Assembly: GCA_009773335.1 (NCBI GenBank)
Contig: WRPF01000014.1
Location: 3,549 to 61,330, forward strand
Origin: Caulobacteraceae bacterium
GTDB lineage: Bacteria; Pseudomonadota; Alphaproteobacteria; Caulobacterales; Aquidulcibacteraceae
Length of the DNA stretch: 57,782 nucleotides
Direction: 5' to 3'
Shown here: positions 45,968-54,282 of the stretch, piece by piece
How the letters are laid out: each line of letters begins with the position of its first letter
Position numbering within the stretch: the stretch's first letter is position 1
The notes under the pieces: generated by a model
The model's input: the letters and a program-made list of their open reading frames with translations, nothing else
Databases searched by the model: none
Told to the model about the DNA's origin: nothing
Position numbers and translations under genes: made by a program

Positions 45968-46411
45968 TCAGGCGCCTGGGCACGCGCCCGCGATGCGCCG
46001 CGTGCTGACGGCCGGGGACCGGACGCTCCGCACGGCGCTGCGAAGGGCGGCCTCTATCTCAGCCGCGCTGTAGACCGACGTGACGCACCCGATCGTCTCG
46101 CCGGTGTCCGCCCTGGCGATCACCGCAAATCCGGTCCGGCCCGCGTAGGCGTCGTAGAGGCGTGTGACGTTGGCGGCCCGCGCCTGGACCCGGCTCTCCT
46201 CGCGTCGAAGCGCGTTGGTCACGTCGATGTCGAGCCGTGCGACGCCTTCCACCCGGGAAAGCGCCGAGGCCAGCGCCGGCTCAAGCACCTGGCAGTTCGG
46301 ACACCAGTCCGCCGTGAAGAAGACGAGCCTGACGGCCGGCGTCTGTGCGGCCGTCGATGGGGCTGCGCAGAGAAGCGCCAGCAGCGCCGCCATGACAGCC
46401 TTGCGGATCAC
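45968..46411 (-). CDS. Periplasmic thioredoxin-fold protein
   Basis: 147 residues from GTG 46411, which overlaps the purB stop by 4 bases (GTGA). A signal peptide ([23 protein letters not shown]) precedes a thioredoxin domain with CPNC in FFTADWCPNCQVLEP. The redox partner is unknown; a disulfide or cytochrome-maturation helper is possible. The coupling to purB is probably incidental. Confidence 0.8.
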   Translation of the reverse strand: MIRKAVMAALLALLCAAPSTAAQTPAVRLVFFTADWCPNCQVLEPALASALSRVEGVARLDIDVTNALRREESRVQARAANVTRLYDAYAGRTGFAVIARADTGETIGCVTSVYSAAEIEAALRSAVRSVRSPAVSTRRIAGACPGA

Positions 46412-47715
46412 GTGAACACCCGCGCGAAGATCGCGTCGACATTGCGGAAATGGTGGGCGTCGTCGAAGCAGGCGTCGATGGCCGCAGCGTCGAGCTTCGA
46501 TGTCACATCCGCATCGGCCTTGAGGCGCGAGATCAGCGAATCCGCTGCGCGCGGCGGCGGCGATTTCCACACGGCCATCGCGTTGCGCTGGACGATGCGG
46601 TAGGCGTCCTCGCGCGCCATACCCGCCTGCGTCAGCGCCAGCATCACGCGCTGCGAATTGTGCAGGCCGCCCAGCAGCGCGAGATTGCGCGCCATGTTTT
46701 CAGGGTAGACGACGAGCTTCTCGATCAGGTCGGCGAGACGGTGCAGCGCGAAGTCGAGATGGATCGTGGCGTCGGGGCCGATGCCGCGTTCGACGCTGGA
46801 ATGCGAGATGTCGCGCTCATGCCACAGCGCCACGTTCTCCATGGCCGGCGTCACTGCAGAACGCACCAGACGCGCGAGGCCGCAGAGGTTTTCCGTGAGC
46901 ACCGGGTTGCGCTTGTGCGGCATCGCCGAGGACCCCTTCTGCCCCTCGGAGAAGAACTCCTCGGCTTCCAGCACTTCCGTGCGCTGCAGATGGCGGATCT
47001 CGGTGCTGATGCGCTCGATGCTCGAGGCGATCACGCCGAGCGCAGCGAAGTACGCCGCATGGCGGTCGCGCGGGATAACCTGCGTGGAGATCGGTTCGAC
47101 GGCGAGGCCGAGCGTCTTCGCCACGTGCGCTTCCACGCGCGGATCGACGGTGGCGAACGTGCCGACGGGACCGGAGATGGCGCAGGTGGCGATTTCCTTG
47201 CGCGCCGCGACGAGGCGTTCGCGGTTGCGCGTGAACTCCGCGTAGGCGCCGGCGAGCATCAGGCCGAACGTCGTCGGCTCGGCGTGGATGCCATGGCTGC
47301 GGCCGATGCGCGGCGTCATCTTGAACTCAAGCGCGCGCTTCTTCAGCGCCGCGAGCACGCGGTCGATGCCGGCGAGCAGCAGGTCGCTGGCGCGGGCGAG
47401 CTGTACGGCGAGACACGTGTCGAGCACGTCCGACGAGGTCATGCCCTGATGGGCGAAGCGTGCGTCCTCGCCCACGTGCTCGGCGACGTTGGTCAGGAAG
47501 GCGATGACGTCGTGCTTCACCTCGCGCTCGATGGCGTCGATGCGCTCGACCTCGAAGGCGCCTTTGGCGCGGTACGCCTCGGCGGCAGACTTCGGGATCG
47601 TCCCCAGTTCGGCCATCGCGTCCATGGCGGCGGCCTCGATGTCGAGCCAGATGGCGAAGCGGGATTCAGGGGCCCAGAGAGCTGTCATTTCGGGGCGGGC
47701 GTAGCGTGGAATCAT
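46408..47715 (-). CDS. purB: Adenylosuccinate lyase PurB
   Basis: 435 residues of the fumarase/aspartase superfamily, acting at two steps of purine synthesis. The signature [11 protein letters not shown] and the [14 protein letters not shown] and [10 protein letters not shown] blocks are present. With purC, purS, purQ and purL it makes a purine locus in this window. Confidence 0.96.
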   Translation of the reverse strand: MIPRYARPEMTALWAPESRFAIWLDIEAAAMDAMAELGTIPKSAAEAYRAKGAFEVERIDAIEREVKHDVIAFLTNVAEHVGEDARFAHQGMTSSDVLDTCLAVQLARASDLLLAGIDRVLAALKKRALEFKMTPRIGRSHGIHAEPTTFGLMLAGAYAEFTRNRERLVAARKEIATCAISGPVGTFATVDPRVEAHVAKTLGLAVEPISTQVIPRDRHAAYFAALGVIASSIERISTEIRHLQRTEVLEAEEFFSEGQKGSSAMPHKRNPVLTENLCGLARLVRSAVTPAMENVALWHERDISHSSVERGIGPDATIHLDFALHRLADLIEKLVVYPENMARNLALLGGLHNSQRVMLALTQAGMAREDAYRIVQRNAMAVWKSPPPRAADSLISRLKADADVTSKLDAAAIDACFDDAHHFRNVDAIFARVFT

Positions 47716-47834
47716 GGGCCAGCCCGTAGCACGATTGGGGAAAAGCCGCGAAGCGAAAGCCCCCGACGGGGGACGTTCTGGCTAGGCGGAGGAAAATGGG
47801 GGAAGGTCAACAGGCGGAATTCTTGGAGCGGGTC

Positions 47835-48758
47835 ATGGTGCGGGTTCTCTTGCTGGCGGGCGTGGTTCTTGCGGCGCCGTTTGCGGCGTCGACGCAGGAG
47901 CTTCCTGTCGCGCGCCCCGGCCAGTGCTTCGCCCGCGTGACGATGCCGGCAGTCTACGAGACCTACACGGAAGAGACCATCGTCCAGCCGGAATACATGG
48001 GCTCAAGGACCATCCCGGCCCGTTACGAGATGGTGGACACGCAGGTTCTCGTCGAGCCGGCGCGCACCGATCAGGTGGTCATTCCCGGCGTGTACCGCAC
48101 CGTGCGCGAGACCGTGATGGTGGAGCCGGAGCGGCAGGAGCCCGTCACAGTGCCCGCACGATGGGAGAGCTACACCGAACGCGTGATGGTGCGCCCCGCC
48201 TACGTCACGTGGAAGCCGGGAACTGGTCTCTTCGGTCGCGCGCAGTCCGCGCAGGGCGATCTTCTGTGCCGTATCGAGGCGCCTGCCGAGTACGCGCAGA
48301 TCCAGCGCCGCCGGATGGTCGCGGCGGAGTCCATCCGCATGCGCACGATCCCGGCGGTCACGCGCACGGGCGCGCGGCAGGAGCTTGTGGCGCCGGCGCG
48401 GGTCGAGGAGCGCCAGATCCCCGCGCGCTACCGGACGGTGAAGGAACGCCGCGAGCTGGAGCCGGCGCGCGAGGAGCCGGTGCTCGTGCCCGCCGTGACC
48501 CGCAAGGAAACGCTGCGCCGGGTGGTCAGTCCGCTGCGCACCGAGTGGCGCGAAGTGCTGTGCGACACGAACGCGTCGCGCGCCAAGATCGCGCAGGTGC
48601 AGCGTGCGCTGACCGCGCGCGGTTACGCCACAGCGACGGACGGCGTGTTCGGCCCGGCGACGCTTGCATCGATGGAACGCTTCCAGCGCGCAAACAACCT
48701 CGCCGCCGGCTATCTCACGATGGAGACGGTGCAGGCGCTCGGCGTCCCGGCGCGGTAG
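47835..48758 (+). CDS. Repeat protein with C-terminal peptidoglycan-binding domain
   Basis: 307 residues from ATG 47835. A signal peptide (to about residue 20) is followed by ~200 residues made of repeats of ~20 residues: TIPARYEMVDTQVLVEPAR, VIPGVYRTVRETVMVEPER, TVPARWESYTERVMVRPAY, QIPARYRTVKERRELEPAR. The end (about 245-305, IAQVQRALTARGYATATDGVFGPATLASMERFQRAN) is PG_binding_1. It likely sits in the periplasm bound to the wall; function unknown. Confidence 0.85.
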   Translation: MVRVLLLAGVVLAAPFAASTQELPVARPGQCFARVTMPAVYETYTEETIVQPEYMGSRTIPARYEMVDTQVLVEPARTDQVVIPGVYRTVRETVMVEPERQEPVTVPARWESYTERVMVRPAYVTWKPGTGLFGRAQSAQGDLLCRIEAPAEYAQIQRRRMVAAESIRMRTIPAVTRTGARQELVAPARVEERQIPARYRTVKERRELEPAREEPVLVPAVTRKETLRRVVSPLRTEWREVLCDTNASRAKIAQVQRALTARGYATATDGVFGPATLASMERFQRANNLAAGYLTMETVQALGVPAR

Positions 48759-48761
48759 ATC

Positions 48762-50120
48762 TCAGCTGACCGTATCGCGCTTCAGGGTGCGGCCGACCAT
48801 GAGGAAGTGGATCGCCGCCCAGACGAAGAAACACACGCCGATCATCATCGCGTACTGAAGGCCCTTCGCCTGACCCGCGGCGCACGCGACCGCCTGATCG
48901 GCGCTGGGATGACGGCAGATATCCACGGTAAGGTTCTGCGCGGCCAGCACATTGTTGGCCATCATGTCGCTGACGGCGCCGACGAAGGGTGGCCCGAGCG
49001 CGTAGCCGATCAGGTTCACGACGAAGAGCAGGATGGCGATGGTCGTTGCGCGCATGTTCGGCGCGACCACGCTCGAGGCGACCGTGTACATCGGACCAAG
49101 ATAGAAATAGTGCCCGACCACGCCGATCACGACGGGGATAAGCATCAGCTGCAGCGTCGGCATGAGGTAGGCGCTGAGATAGAGCGGCATTGCGACGAGA
49201 AGGCCGAGCGCCGGCAGCCAGCCGAGTGCATTGGGATGGCGTTTCGACATGCGGTCGGCGAGGAAGCCGCTCAGAAACGTGCCGAACGCCGCGAACGTGC
49301 CCAGCAGCACGCCGGTGGTGAGCGACGCCTGCAGCAGCGTCAGTCCATGCACGCGGATCAGGAAGGGGATGTTGAAGCCGCCCACGCCGTAGCCGACGAA
49401 CGACGTGATCGCGCCGCCGAGGGCCATGTGCCAGAAGGCGGGCTTCGACGTGAGCATCTTGAGCGTCGCCGAGAAGCTTGGCGTTGCGACCGCCGCCGAA
49501 GCGACCCGTGGAGGTTCGCGCACCACAAGCTTGACGATGATCGCCAGCAGGAGGCCCGGAACGCCGAGCGCGAGGAAGGTCACGCGCCAGCCGAAATTCG
49601 TCGCGATCCACGCGCCGCCGATGGCCGCGATCATGGCGCCGAAATGGATGCCCATGGAGTAGATCGAAAGCGCGGTGGCGCGTCGGTCGGTGGGGAAATA
49701 GTCGGCGATGATCGATTGCGCCGGCGGCGTGCAGCCTGCCTCGCCAATGCCGACGCCGACCCGCGCTGCGATGAGCTGGGTGAAGTTCGCGGCCACGCCG
49801 CAGAGCGCGGTGAACGCGCTCCACAGGCCCACGCACACCGACAGGATGGTCACCCGGTTGGCGCGCTCGGCGAGCCGTGCAAGCGGAATTCCGATCAGCG
49901 TGTAGAGCAGCGCGAACGCCAGCCCCTTCAGCAGGCCCAGCTGGGAATCCAGCAGGCCGAACTCGGTCTTGATCTGCTCCTGGAGGATGTCGATCGCGAC
50001 CCGGTCGATGAAGTTGAAGGTGTAGACCAGCAGCAGCACGGCGAGAACAAAGGCCCGGTAGGGCTTTGTGCCGTGTCCGGCGAAGTACGGCCCCGGCGCT
50101 GTCTGCGTGCTGTCCGCCAT
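48762..50120 (-). CDS. MFS transporter (Spinster-like)
   Basis: 452 residues with 12 predicted helices. FNFIDRVAIDILQEQIKTEFGLLDSQLGLLKGLAFALLYTLIGIPLARLAERANR is the Spinster/sphingolipid-transporter-like start, and motif A follows. In bacteria these carry varied organic substrates. It ends 4 bases from the convergent repeat-protein gene. The neighbouring sphingosine-phosphate-lyase-like gene is suggestive only. Confidence 0.9.
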   Translation of the reverse strand: MADSTQTAPGPYFAGHGTKPYRAFVLAVLLLVYTFNFIDRVAIDILQEQIKTEFGLLDSQLGLLKGLAFALLYTLIGIPLARLAERANRVTILSVCVGLWSAFTALCGVAANFTQLIAARVGVGIGEAGCTPPAQSIIADYFPTDRRATALSIYSMGIHFGAMIAAIGGAWIATNFGWRVTFLALGVPGLLLAIIVKLVVREPPRVASAAVATPSFSATLKMLTSKPAFWHMALGGAITSFVGYGVGGFNIPFLIRVHGLTLLQASLTTGVLLGTFAAFGTFLSGFLADRMSKRHPNALGWLPALGLLVAMPLYLSAYLMPTLQLMLIPVVIGVVGHYFYLGPMYTVASSVVAPNMRATTIAILLFVVNLIGYALGPPFVGAVSDMMANNVLAAQNLTVDICRHPSADQAVACAAGQAKGLQYAMMIGVCFFVWAAIHFLMVGRTLKRDTVS

Positions 50121-50350
50121 GCGGTCTCCCTCGGCCGGTCGTCCCGGTCACTTGCTGCGCTGGCACAGTAAGCGGCGGACTTCGGGTGGCAAGACCGGTG
50201 CGGGCATCCGCGCTTTCCCCTGCGGCGCCCGGGTTTGGGTCGAGTCGCGCCGCGCCGCGCGTTGATTTGGGTCATGGCGCGCGCTTTACCGTAGGTCGAA
50301 AGTTCTACCCGACTCTCACTTGCGCCGCACCCCGGGATCAGAGGCGATCC

Positions 50351-50800
50351 ATGACCGATCGAATTCCCGAGCACGTCCGGCCATTGGCCTTTGGCATGGT
50401 TGAACTGATGCGCGACATGGTGGTGATCATGCGCGAACTCTTCGGAGACGATCTCGACGCCGCACTCATCATGGTCTGCGTCATCAACGCGACGATGCAG
50501 AAGTTCATGGCCAGCGCGGGGCCAGACTCTCAGGTCCTGCGCCGGCCGGTCCTGCCGGAAGACATCCGCGGGTCCATTTCGCGACGCATGATCGCCGACA
50601 AGACGGGACTGCCGCGCGAGACAGTCCGTCGCAAGGTCGCCGTGCTGATCGGGCAGAACCTGCTTTACGTCGACGCTGCGGGCGGCGTCCGGCCGACGCC
50701 GCGTCTCCACGACCCGGAGACGCAGGCGGTCGTCGCGTCGGCGCACGACGCAGTCATCAGATACATGTCGACCGTCAGATCCTATGGCGTCGAGCGATAA
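50351..50800 (+). CDS. HTH regulator, first of a tandem paralogous pair
   Basis: 149 residues. The core EDIRGSISRRMIADKTGLPRETVRRKVAVLIGQNLLYV is a winged helix-turn-helix; the N-terminal ~60 residues (RPLAFGMVELMRDMVVIMRELFGDDLDAALIMVCV) are helical. The downstream gene encodes the same plan (see 50784). Family not named here. Starts after a plausible ribosome site. Confidence 0.75.
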   Translation: MTDRIPEHVRPLAFGMVELMRDMVVIMRELFGDDLDAALIMVCVINATMQKFMASAGPDSQVLRRPVLPEDIRGSISRRMIADKTGLPRETVRRKVAVLIGQNLLYVDAAGGVRPTPRLHDPETQAVVASAHDAVIRYMSTVRSYGVER

Positions 50801-51314
50801 ATCAGAAACGTGGTCCGGCGACGGCGCCGGCAGTCAACAGGATGGGGAAATGACTCTGGACGCCGTCGAAGCCGCCGAAATCAATCCCAGGATTCGTCCG
50901 ATCGCCTTCGGGCTCGCCGAACTCATGTTCGACCTGATGTTTTTTGTGCGCGAGATTTGGGGCGGCGACCTGGACAGCGCCCTCATCATGATCTGCGCGA
51001 ACGAGGCGACGATGCGGCCGTTCATGGAAAAGGCGGGCCCTGGTTCGCCCATGCTTGGCGTCCGTGCGCCGCCGGATGAAATCCGCGGTTCGATCTCGCG
51101 GCGGATGATTGCGGAACGGACCGGCCTCGCGCGTGAAACGGTGCGCCGCAAGGTTTCGCAACTTATCGAGGCGGGATTCCTGATCGCCAATGAGGAGGAC
51201 GCGGTGCGGGTCGTGTCGCGGCTCGACGATCCAGTCACTCGCAGGGCGCTCGAAAACGGGCACGCCGCTGTGCAGAAGTACCTGAAACTCGTCGAGTCCT
51301 ACGGCGTGCGATAG
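50784..51314 (+). CDS. HTH regulator, second of a tandem paralogous pair
   Basis: 176 residues, overlapping its upstream paralogue by 17 bases. The shared core EIRGSISRRMIAERTGLARETVRRKVSQLIEAGFL matches the first copy in most positions; the N-terminus carries ~35 extra residues. Both have the RPIAFGLAELM / LDSALIMICANEATM block. A regulator duplicated in place, perhaps acting as a heterodimer. Confidence 0.75.
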   Translation: MASSDKSETWSGDGAGSQQDGEMTLDAVEAAEINPRIRPIAFGLAELMFDLMFFVREIWGGDLDSALIMICANEATMRPFMEKAGPGSPMLGVRAPPDEIRGSISRRMIAERTGLARETVRRKVSQLIEAGFLIANEEDAVRVVSRLDDPVTRRALENGHAAVQKYLKLVESYGVR

Positions 51315-51381
51315 CGCGAGGCTTGCCGGCGGCGGCCATCGGGGCCACCCTCGCGGCGTCGTTTGCCGAAGGTCGCCCGCC

Positions 51382-52611
51382 ATGTCTTCCCTCCCCGAAA
51401 CCGGCGAAAGCTGGGACAGCCTGCAGGCGCGCATGGACGAGATGTCGGTGCGCGATGTGAAATGGCGCGACGGCCGGGCGGCGGTGTATGTCTTCAATGC
51501 CGGCGCCGACATCGAGCGCGTGCAGAAGGAAGCCTACGCGCGGTTCGCCTCGGAGAACGGGCTCGGCCCGGCCGCGTTTCCGTCGCTGGCGCGCATGGAG
51601 CGCGAAGTCGTGAGCTTCGGCCTCGGACTGCTGCACGCGCCGGAAGGCGCGGCGGGGAACATGACCAGCGGCGGCACGGATTCCATTCTCATGGCGGTCA
51701 AGGCCGCGCGTGATTTCGCCCGATCGCGCGGGAGGGCTGGACGTCTCAATCTCGTGGCGCCTCGCTCCGCGCATCCGGCGTTCGACAAGGCGTGCGCGTT
51801 GATGGAGATCGAGGTCCGGCGCACGCCGCTCAGGGACTACCTCGCCGATCCCGAAGCGATGGCCGCAGCCGCGGATTCGCAGACGATCATGGTCGTCGGC
51901 TCGGCGCCGTGCTTTCCCTATGGCCTCATCGATCCCATCGAGGCGCTCGGTCGGCTTGCCGAGGCAGAGGGCCTCTGGCTGCACGTGGACGCCTGCGTCG
52001 GCGGCTATTTCGCGCCGTTCGCGCGCATGAACGGCGCCGCCGTGCCGCCGTTCGACTTTGAGGTTGCGGGCGTGTCGTCGATGTCGGCGGACCTCCACAA
52101 GTACGGCTACTGCGCAAAGGGCGCCTCGACCGTGTTCTTCCGTACCGAAGCGTTGCGAAAGCACATGATCTTCGAGGTGGACGCCTGGCCTGCAGGAAAG
52201 ATGGTGACGCCCACGCTCGCGGGCACCCGTCCCGGCGGCGCGATCGCGGCGGCGTGGGCGGTGATGAACTATCTGGGCGTCGCAGGGTACCGCGCGCGCC
52301 ACGCCCTGGTGCAGGAGACGCGGGCGCGGATCGAAGCCGGCGTGCGCGCGCAGGGATACGAGGTGATCGGGGCGCCGATGCTTGGCATCGTTTCGTTCAC
52401 CCGAGCCGATATCGACTGCTTCGCGGTCCTGAAAGGCATGTTCGAGCGCGGCTGGGTGACAAGTGCGATCACGGACCCCAAGGGGCTGCACCTCATGCTC
52501 TCTCCGGTGCACGCTGATGTGGCTGATGTCTATCTGGCCGATCTCGCGGCGGCGACCGAAAGCGCACGCGGTGCAAGCGGAACGGTGGCGCCCTCGCGTT
52601 ACGGCGGATAG
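51382..52611 (+). CDS. PLP-dependent lyase/decarboxylase (sphingosine-phosphate-lyase-like)
   Basis: 409 residues of the group II decarboxylase fold. The PLP Lys is Lys240 in SADLHKYGY; the HVDACVGGYF segment with conserved Asp is upstream; TSGGTDSILMAVKAARD lies near the start. The pattern is closer to sphingosine-1-phosphate lyase than to glutamate decarboxylase. Substrate unknown. It ends 5 bases from the radC remnant. Confidence 0.85.
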   Translation: MSSLPETGESWDSLQARMDEMSVRDVKWRDGRAAVYVFNAGADIERVQKEAYARFASENGLGPAAFPSLARMEREVVSFGLGLLHAPEGAAGNMTSGGTDSILMAVKAARDFARSRGRAGRLNLVAPRSAHPAFDKACALMEIEVRRTPLRDYLADPEAMAAAADSQTIMVVGSAPCFPYGLIDPIEALGRLAEAEGLWLHVDACVGGYFAPFARMNGAAVPPFDFEVAGVSSMSADLHKYGYCAKGASTVFFRTEALRKHMIFEVDAWPAGKMVTPTLAGTRPGGAIAAAWAVMNYLGVAGYRARHALVQETRARIEAGVRAQGYEVIGAPMLGIVSFTRADIDCFAVLKGMFERGWVTSAITDPKGLHLMLSPVHADVADVYLADLAAATESARGASGTVAPSRYGG

Positions 52612-52616
52612 ACGAC

Positions 52617-52928
52617 CTACATCAGCCCCAGCTGCCTCAGGCTCGCCGCGCCGTGGCGGCCGATGACGAGGTGATCGTGCACCTTCAAGCCAAGCGTATC
52701 CGCGGCCGCCACGATTTCCCGGGTGATCTCCGTGTCGGCGCGCGAGGGCGTGGGATCGCCGCTCGGATGATTGTGAAGCAAATGACGACCTAGCGCTTCG
52801 CCTTGATTCATAAGGAAAATACGGACGCGAGACAAGTCCGAAATCTGTGATTGGGTACGGTAGGCATTAGCCGAGCCGTCATCATCATGGATCGCACCCA
52901 GAGTGCACGGACGATCATATTCAAGCAC
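52617..52928 (-). pseudogene. radC: radC remnant: C-terminal JAMM fragment fused to foreign sequence
   Basis: The last ~53 codons (52617-52775) are a clean RadC C-terminus: [22 protein letters not shown]...[20 protein letters not shown], with JAMM residues His52, His54 and Asp65 of the frame. Normal RadC has ~170 more residues before this. Upstream codons ([17 protein letters not shown]...) do not resemble RadC and GC drops, so a junction lies near 52776-52800. The frame stays open by chance from a GTG at 52928. Interpreted as a gene cut by the insertion of the right-hand mobile segment. Confidence 0.7.
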
Positions 52929-53043
52929 GTTCGCTGCGGAATTGGAATCAGCACAGGGTCTTATGCGGACTGCAACGTGTTTCGGGGGTATGGCAGGTGG
53001 ATGGTCGCATTTCGAAACCAGGCGCTATCGAATGCAGTGCGCG

Positions 53044-53451
53044 ATGAAAACGCTTGGGATTGCGGCGATCGCGCTACTGGTGTCGGGGGAAGCCTGGGCG
53101 GACCCTTGCACGGCTCCGCTTCCCTCGCGCGAGGGAACCTCATTCAGCGGCGTCGTGCGGTACGTCGGGGATGGTGACAGTCTTTGCGTTGGGCCTGGCG
53201 CCGATCCGTCGACTTGGATCGAGGTTCGCCTTGGTGATTTCGATGCGCCAGAACTCCATTCACCAGCGGGCCCGCGGTCAAAGGCGATTTTGGAGGGGCT
53301 GACGTTGGGCCATGAGGCGCGCTGCACAGCGGTGCGAGGACGACGGGGCCGGTTCATTGTTTTCGACCGGGTCATCGCGGTTTGCCGGACAGAGGGCCAG
53401 TCCATCGGCGATCGCCTACGTCTTGCAGGCGCCCCAAGTGGCGGAAACTAA
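53044..53451 (+). CDS. Secreted thermonuclease-like (SNase-fold) protein
   Basis: 135 residues with a signal peptide (MKTLGIAAIALLVSGEAWA). The SNase core has GDGDSLCV and the EVRLGDFDAPEL segment with Arg, Asp and Glu at the positions of staphylococcal nuclease Arg35, Asp40 and Glu43, plus a later Arg/Asp (RGRFIVFDRVIAVC). Similar small nucleases recur in these integrative elements; role unknown. An ATG 12 bases upstream is possible. Confidence 0.75.
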   Translation: MKTLGIAAIALLVSGEAWADPCTAPLPSREGTSFSGVVRYVGDGDSLCVGPGADPSTWIEVRLGDFDAPELHSPAGPRSKAILEGLTLGHEARCTAVRGRRGRFIVFDRVIAVCRTEGQSIGDRLRLAGAPSGGN

Positions 53452-53469
53452 GAGGCAGCCGGTGGTGGT

Positions 53470-53703
53470 TCAGGCGATCGCGCTGCAATTCACGGTGTTT
53501 TTCTTGTCCCACGCCTGAAGAGCGCCCCGACGATAGAGCACCGCCTTTCCGACCTTGATGAACGGCGGCCCCACGCGCAGGGCCCGCCAGTTGCGCAGGG
53601 TGCCCACTGAAATACGTCCGCGATACCGTGCTGACACCTCGTCGTCGGTGAGCAGGTCATCTGGATTGGAGGCCTCTGAACCCGATCGAATGTCGTTCGA
53701 CAT
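53470..53703 (-). CDS. AlpA-like helix-turn-helix protein (excisionase-type)
   Basis: 77 residues. DDLLTDDEVSARYRGRISVGTLRNWRALRVGPPFIKVGKAVLYRRGALQAWDKK is the MerR-like winged HTH of AlpA/excisionase proteins of mobile elements. It ends 18 bases from the convergent nuclease gene. Confidence 0.8.
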   Translation of the reverse strand: MSNDIRSGSEASNPDDLLTDDEVSARYRGRISVGTLRNWRALRVGPPFIKVGKAVLYRRGALQAWDKKNTVNCSAIA

Positions 53704-53873
53704 CACATTGCATCCCGTGGGCTGAGCGCGATCGGTCCTCATGCCCGCGCGCGACGGCAAGACTAGGAAGGTTATTCGTGGGGGGAGACATCTGGAAAAG
53801 TCGGGAAACAACCGGAAACGAGGCTTACCCCGCGATGAGCGGCAAGTCGTGGCGCTGAAATTGCCCAATCCGT

Positions 53874-54233
53874 CTAGTGCCCGGTTTCCGTTGCAGAGGA
53901 ATAGCGCTTTCCACGCACTGCGATGGCCATCTCGCGGAGGGAGTCCAGAACGGACCCAAGAAGGAGAAAAGTCGCCTGACGCGCCAAGGCGAATACTGCG
54001 ATGGCAAGTATGATCGTGACCGGAACGTCCACGCCCGATTGCGCCGAATACCACGCGGCGACGATCGCGGCGTACGCAGCCGGTCCCAGAATGAGCATAG
54101 CTAATGCAAGTCGCCAGGCCGCTTCGAGCACGAAAATGGCCAGAAGCATGAAGGCAGCAATGGTGACCATTTCACCCATGGCGTACGCGTTCCCTTCAAG
54201 GCGCTCCCACGCGCCTGACAAAGCGTACCGCAT
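53874..54233 (-). CDS. Small membrane protein next to relaxase
   Basis: 119 residues with two or three hydrophobic helices (MVTIAAFMLLAIFVLEAAWRLALAMLILGPAAYAAIVAAW and VTIILAIAVFALARQATFLLL). A later start at an in-frame ATG would give ~101 residues. No family recognised; position beside the relaxase suggests an element accessory function. Confidence 0.55.
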   Translation of the reverse strand: MRYALSGAWERLEGNAYAMGEMVTIAAFMLLAIFVLEAAWRLALAMLILGPAAYAAIVAAWYSAQSGVDVPVTIILAIAVFALARQATFLLLGSVLDSLREMAIAVRGKRYSSATETGH

Positions 54234-54240
54234 TTGTTCT

Positions 54241-54255
54241 AGGGATGGAATCCCT
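54241..54255. terminator. Hairpin downstream of the relaxase gene
   Basis: AGGGAT/ATCCCT stem with a 3-base loop, next to a GCTCG/CGAGC pair (about 54256-54276). On the minus strand these tandem hairpins follow the relaxase stop (54283). T-run absent, so only a candidate. Confidence 0.4.
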
Positions 54256-54282
54256 GCTCGGGGCTTGGCGAGCCGAAGCTTT

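Noticed and set aside
49405-50171. Long plus-strand frames opposite the MFS transporter
   Set aside because: Mirror of a clear 12-helix transporter gene; no ribosome site.
50784-50800. Frameshift joining the tandem HTH genes into one protein
   Set aside because: Each copy has its own complete HTH core and start; a 17-base overlap is normal for coupled genes.
54248-54257. GAATCCCTGC identical to the first 10 bases of the attR core
   Set aside because: The match stops after 10 bases, lies inside a hairpin, and one such match is not surprising by chance in 58 kb; not taken as an attL.
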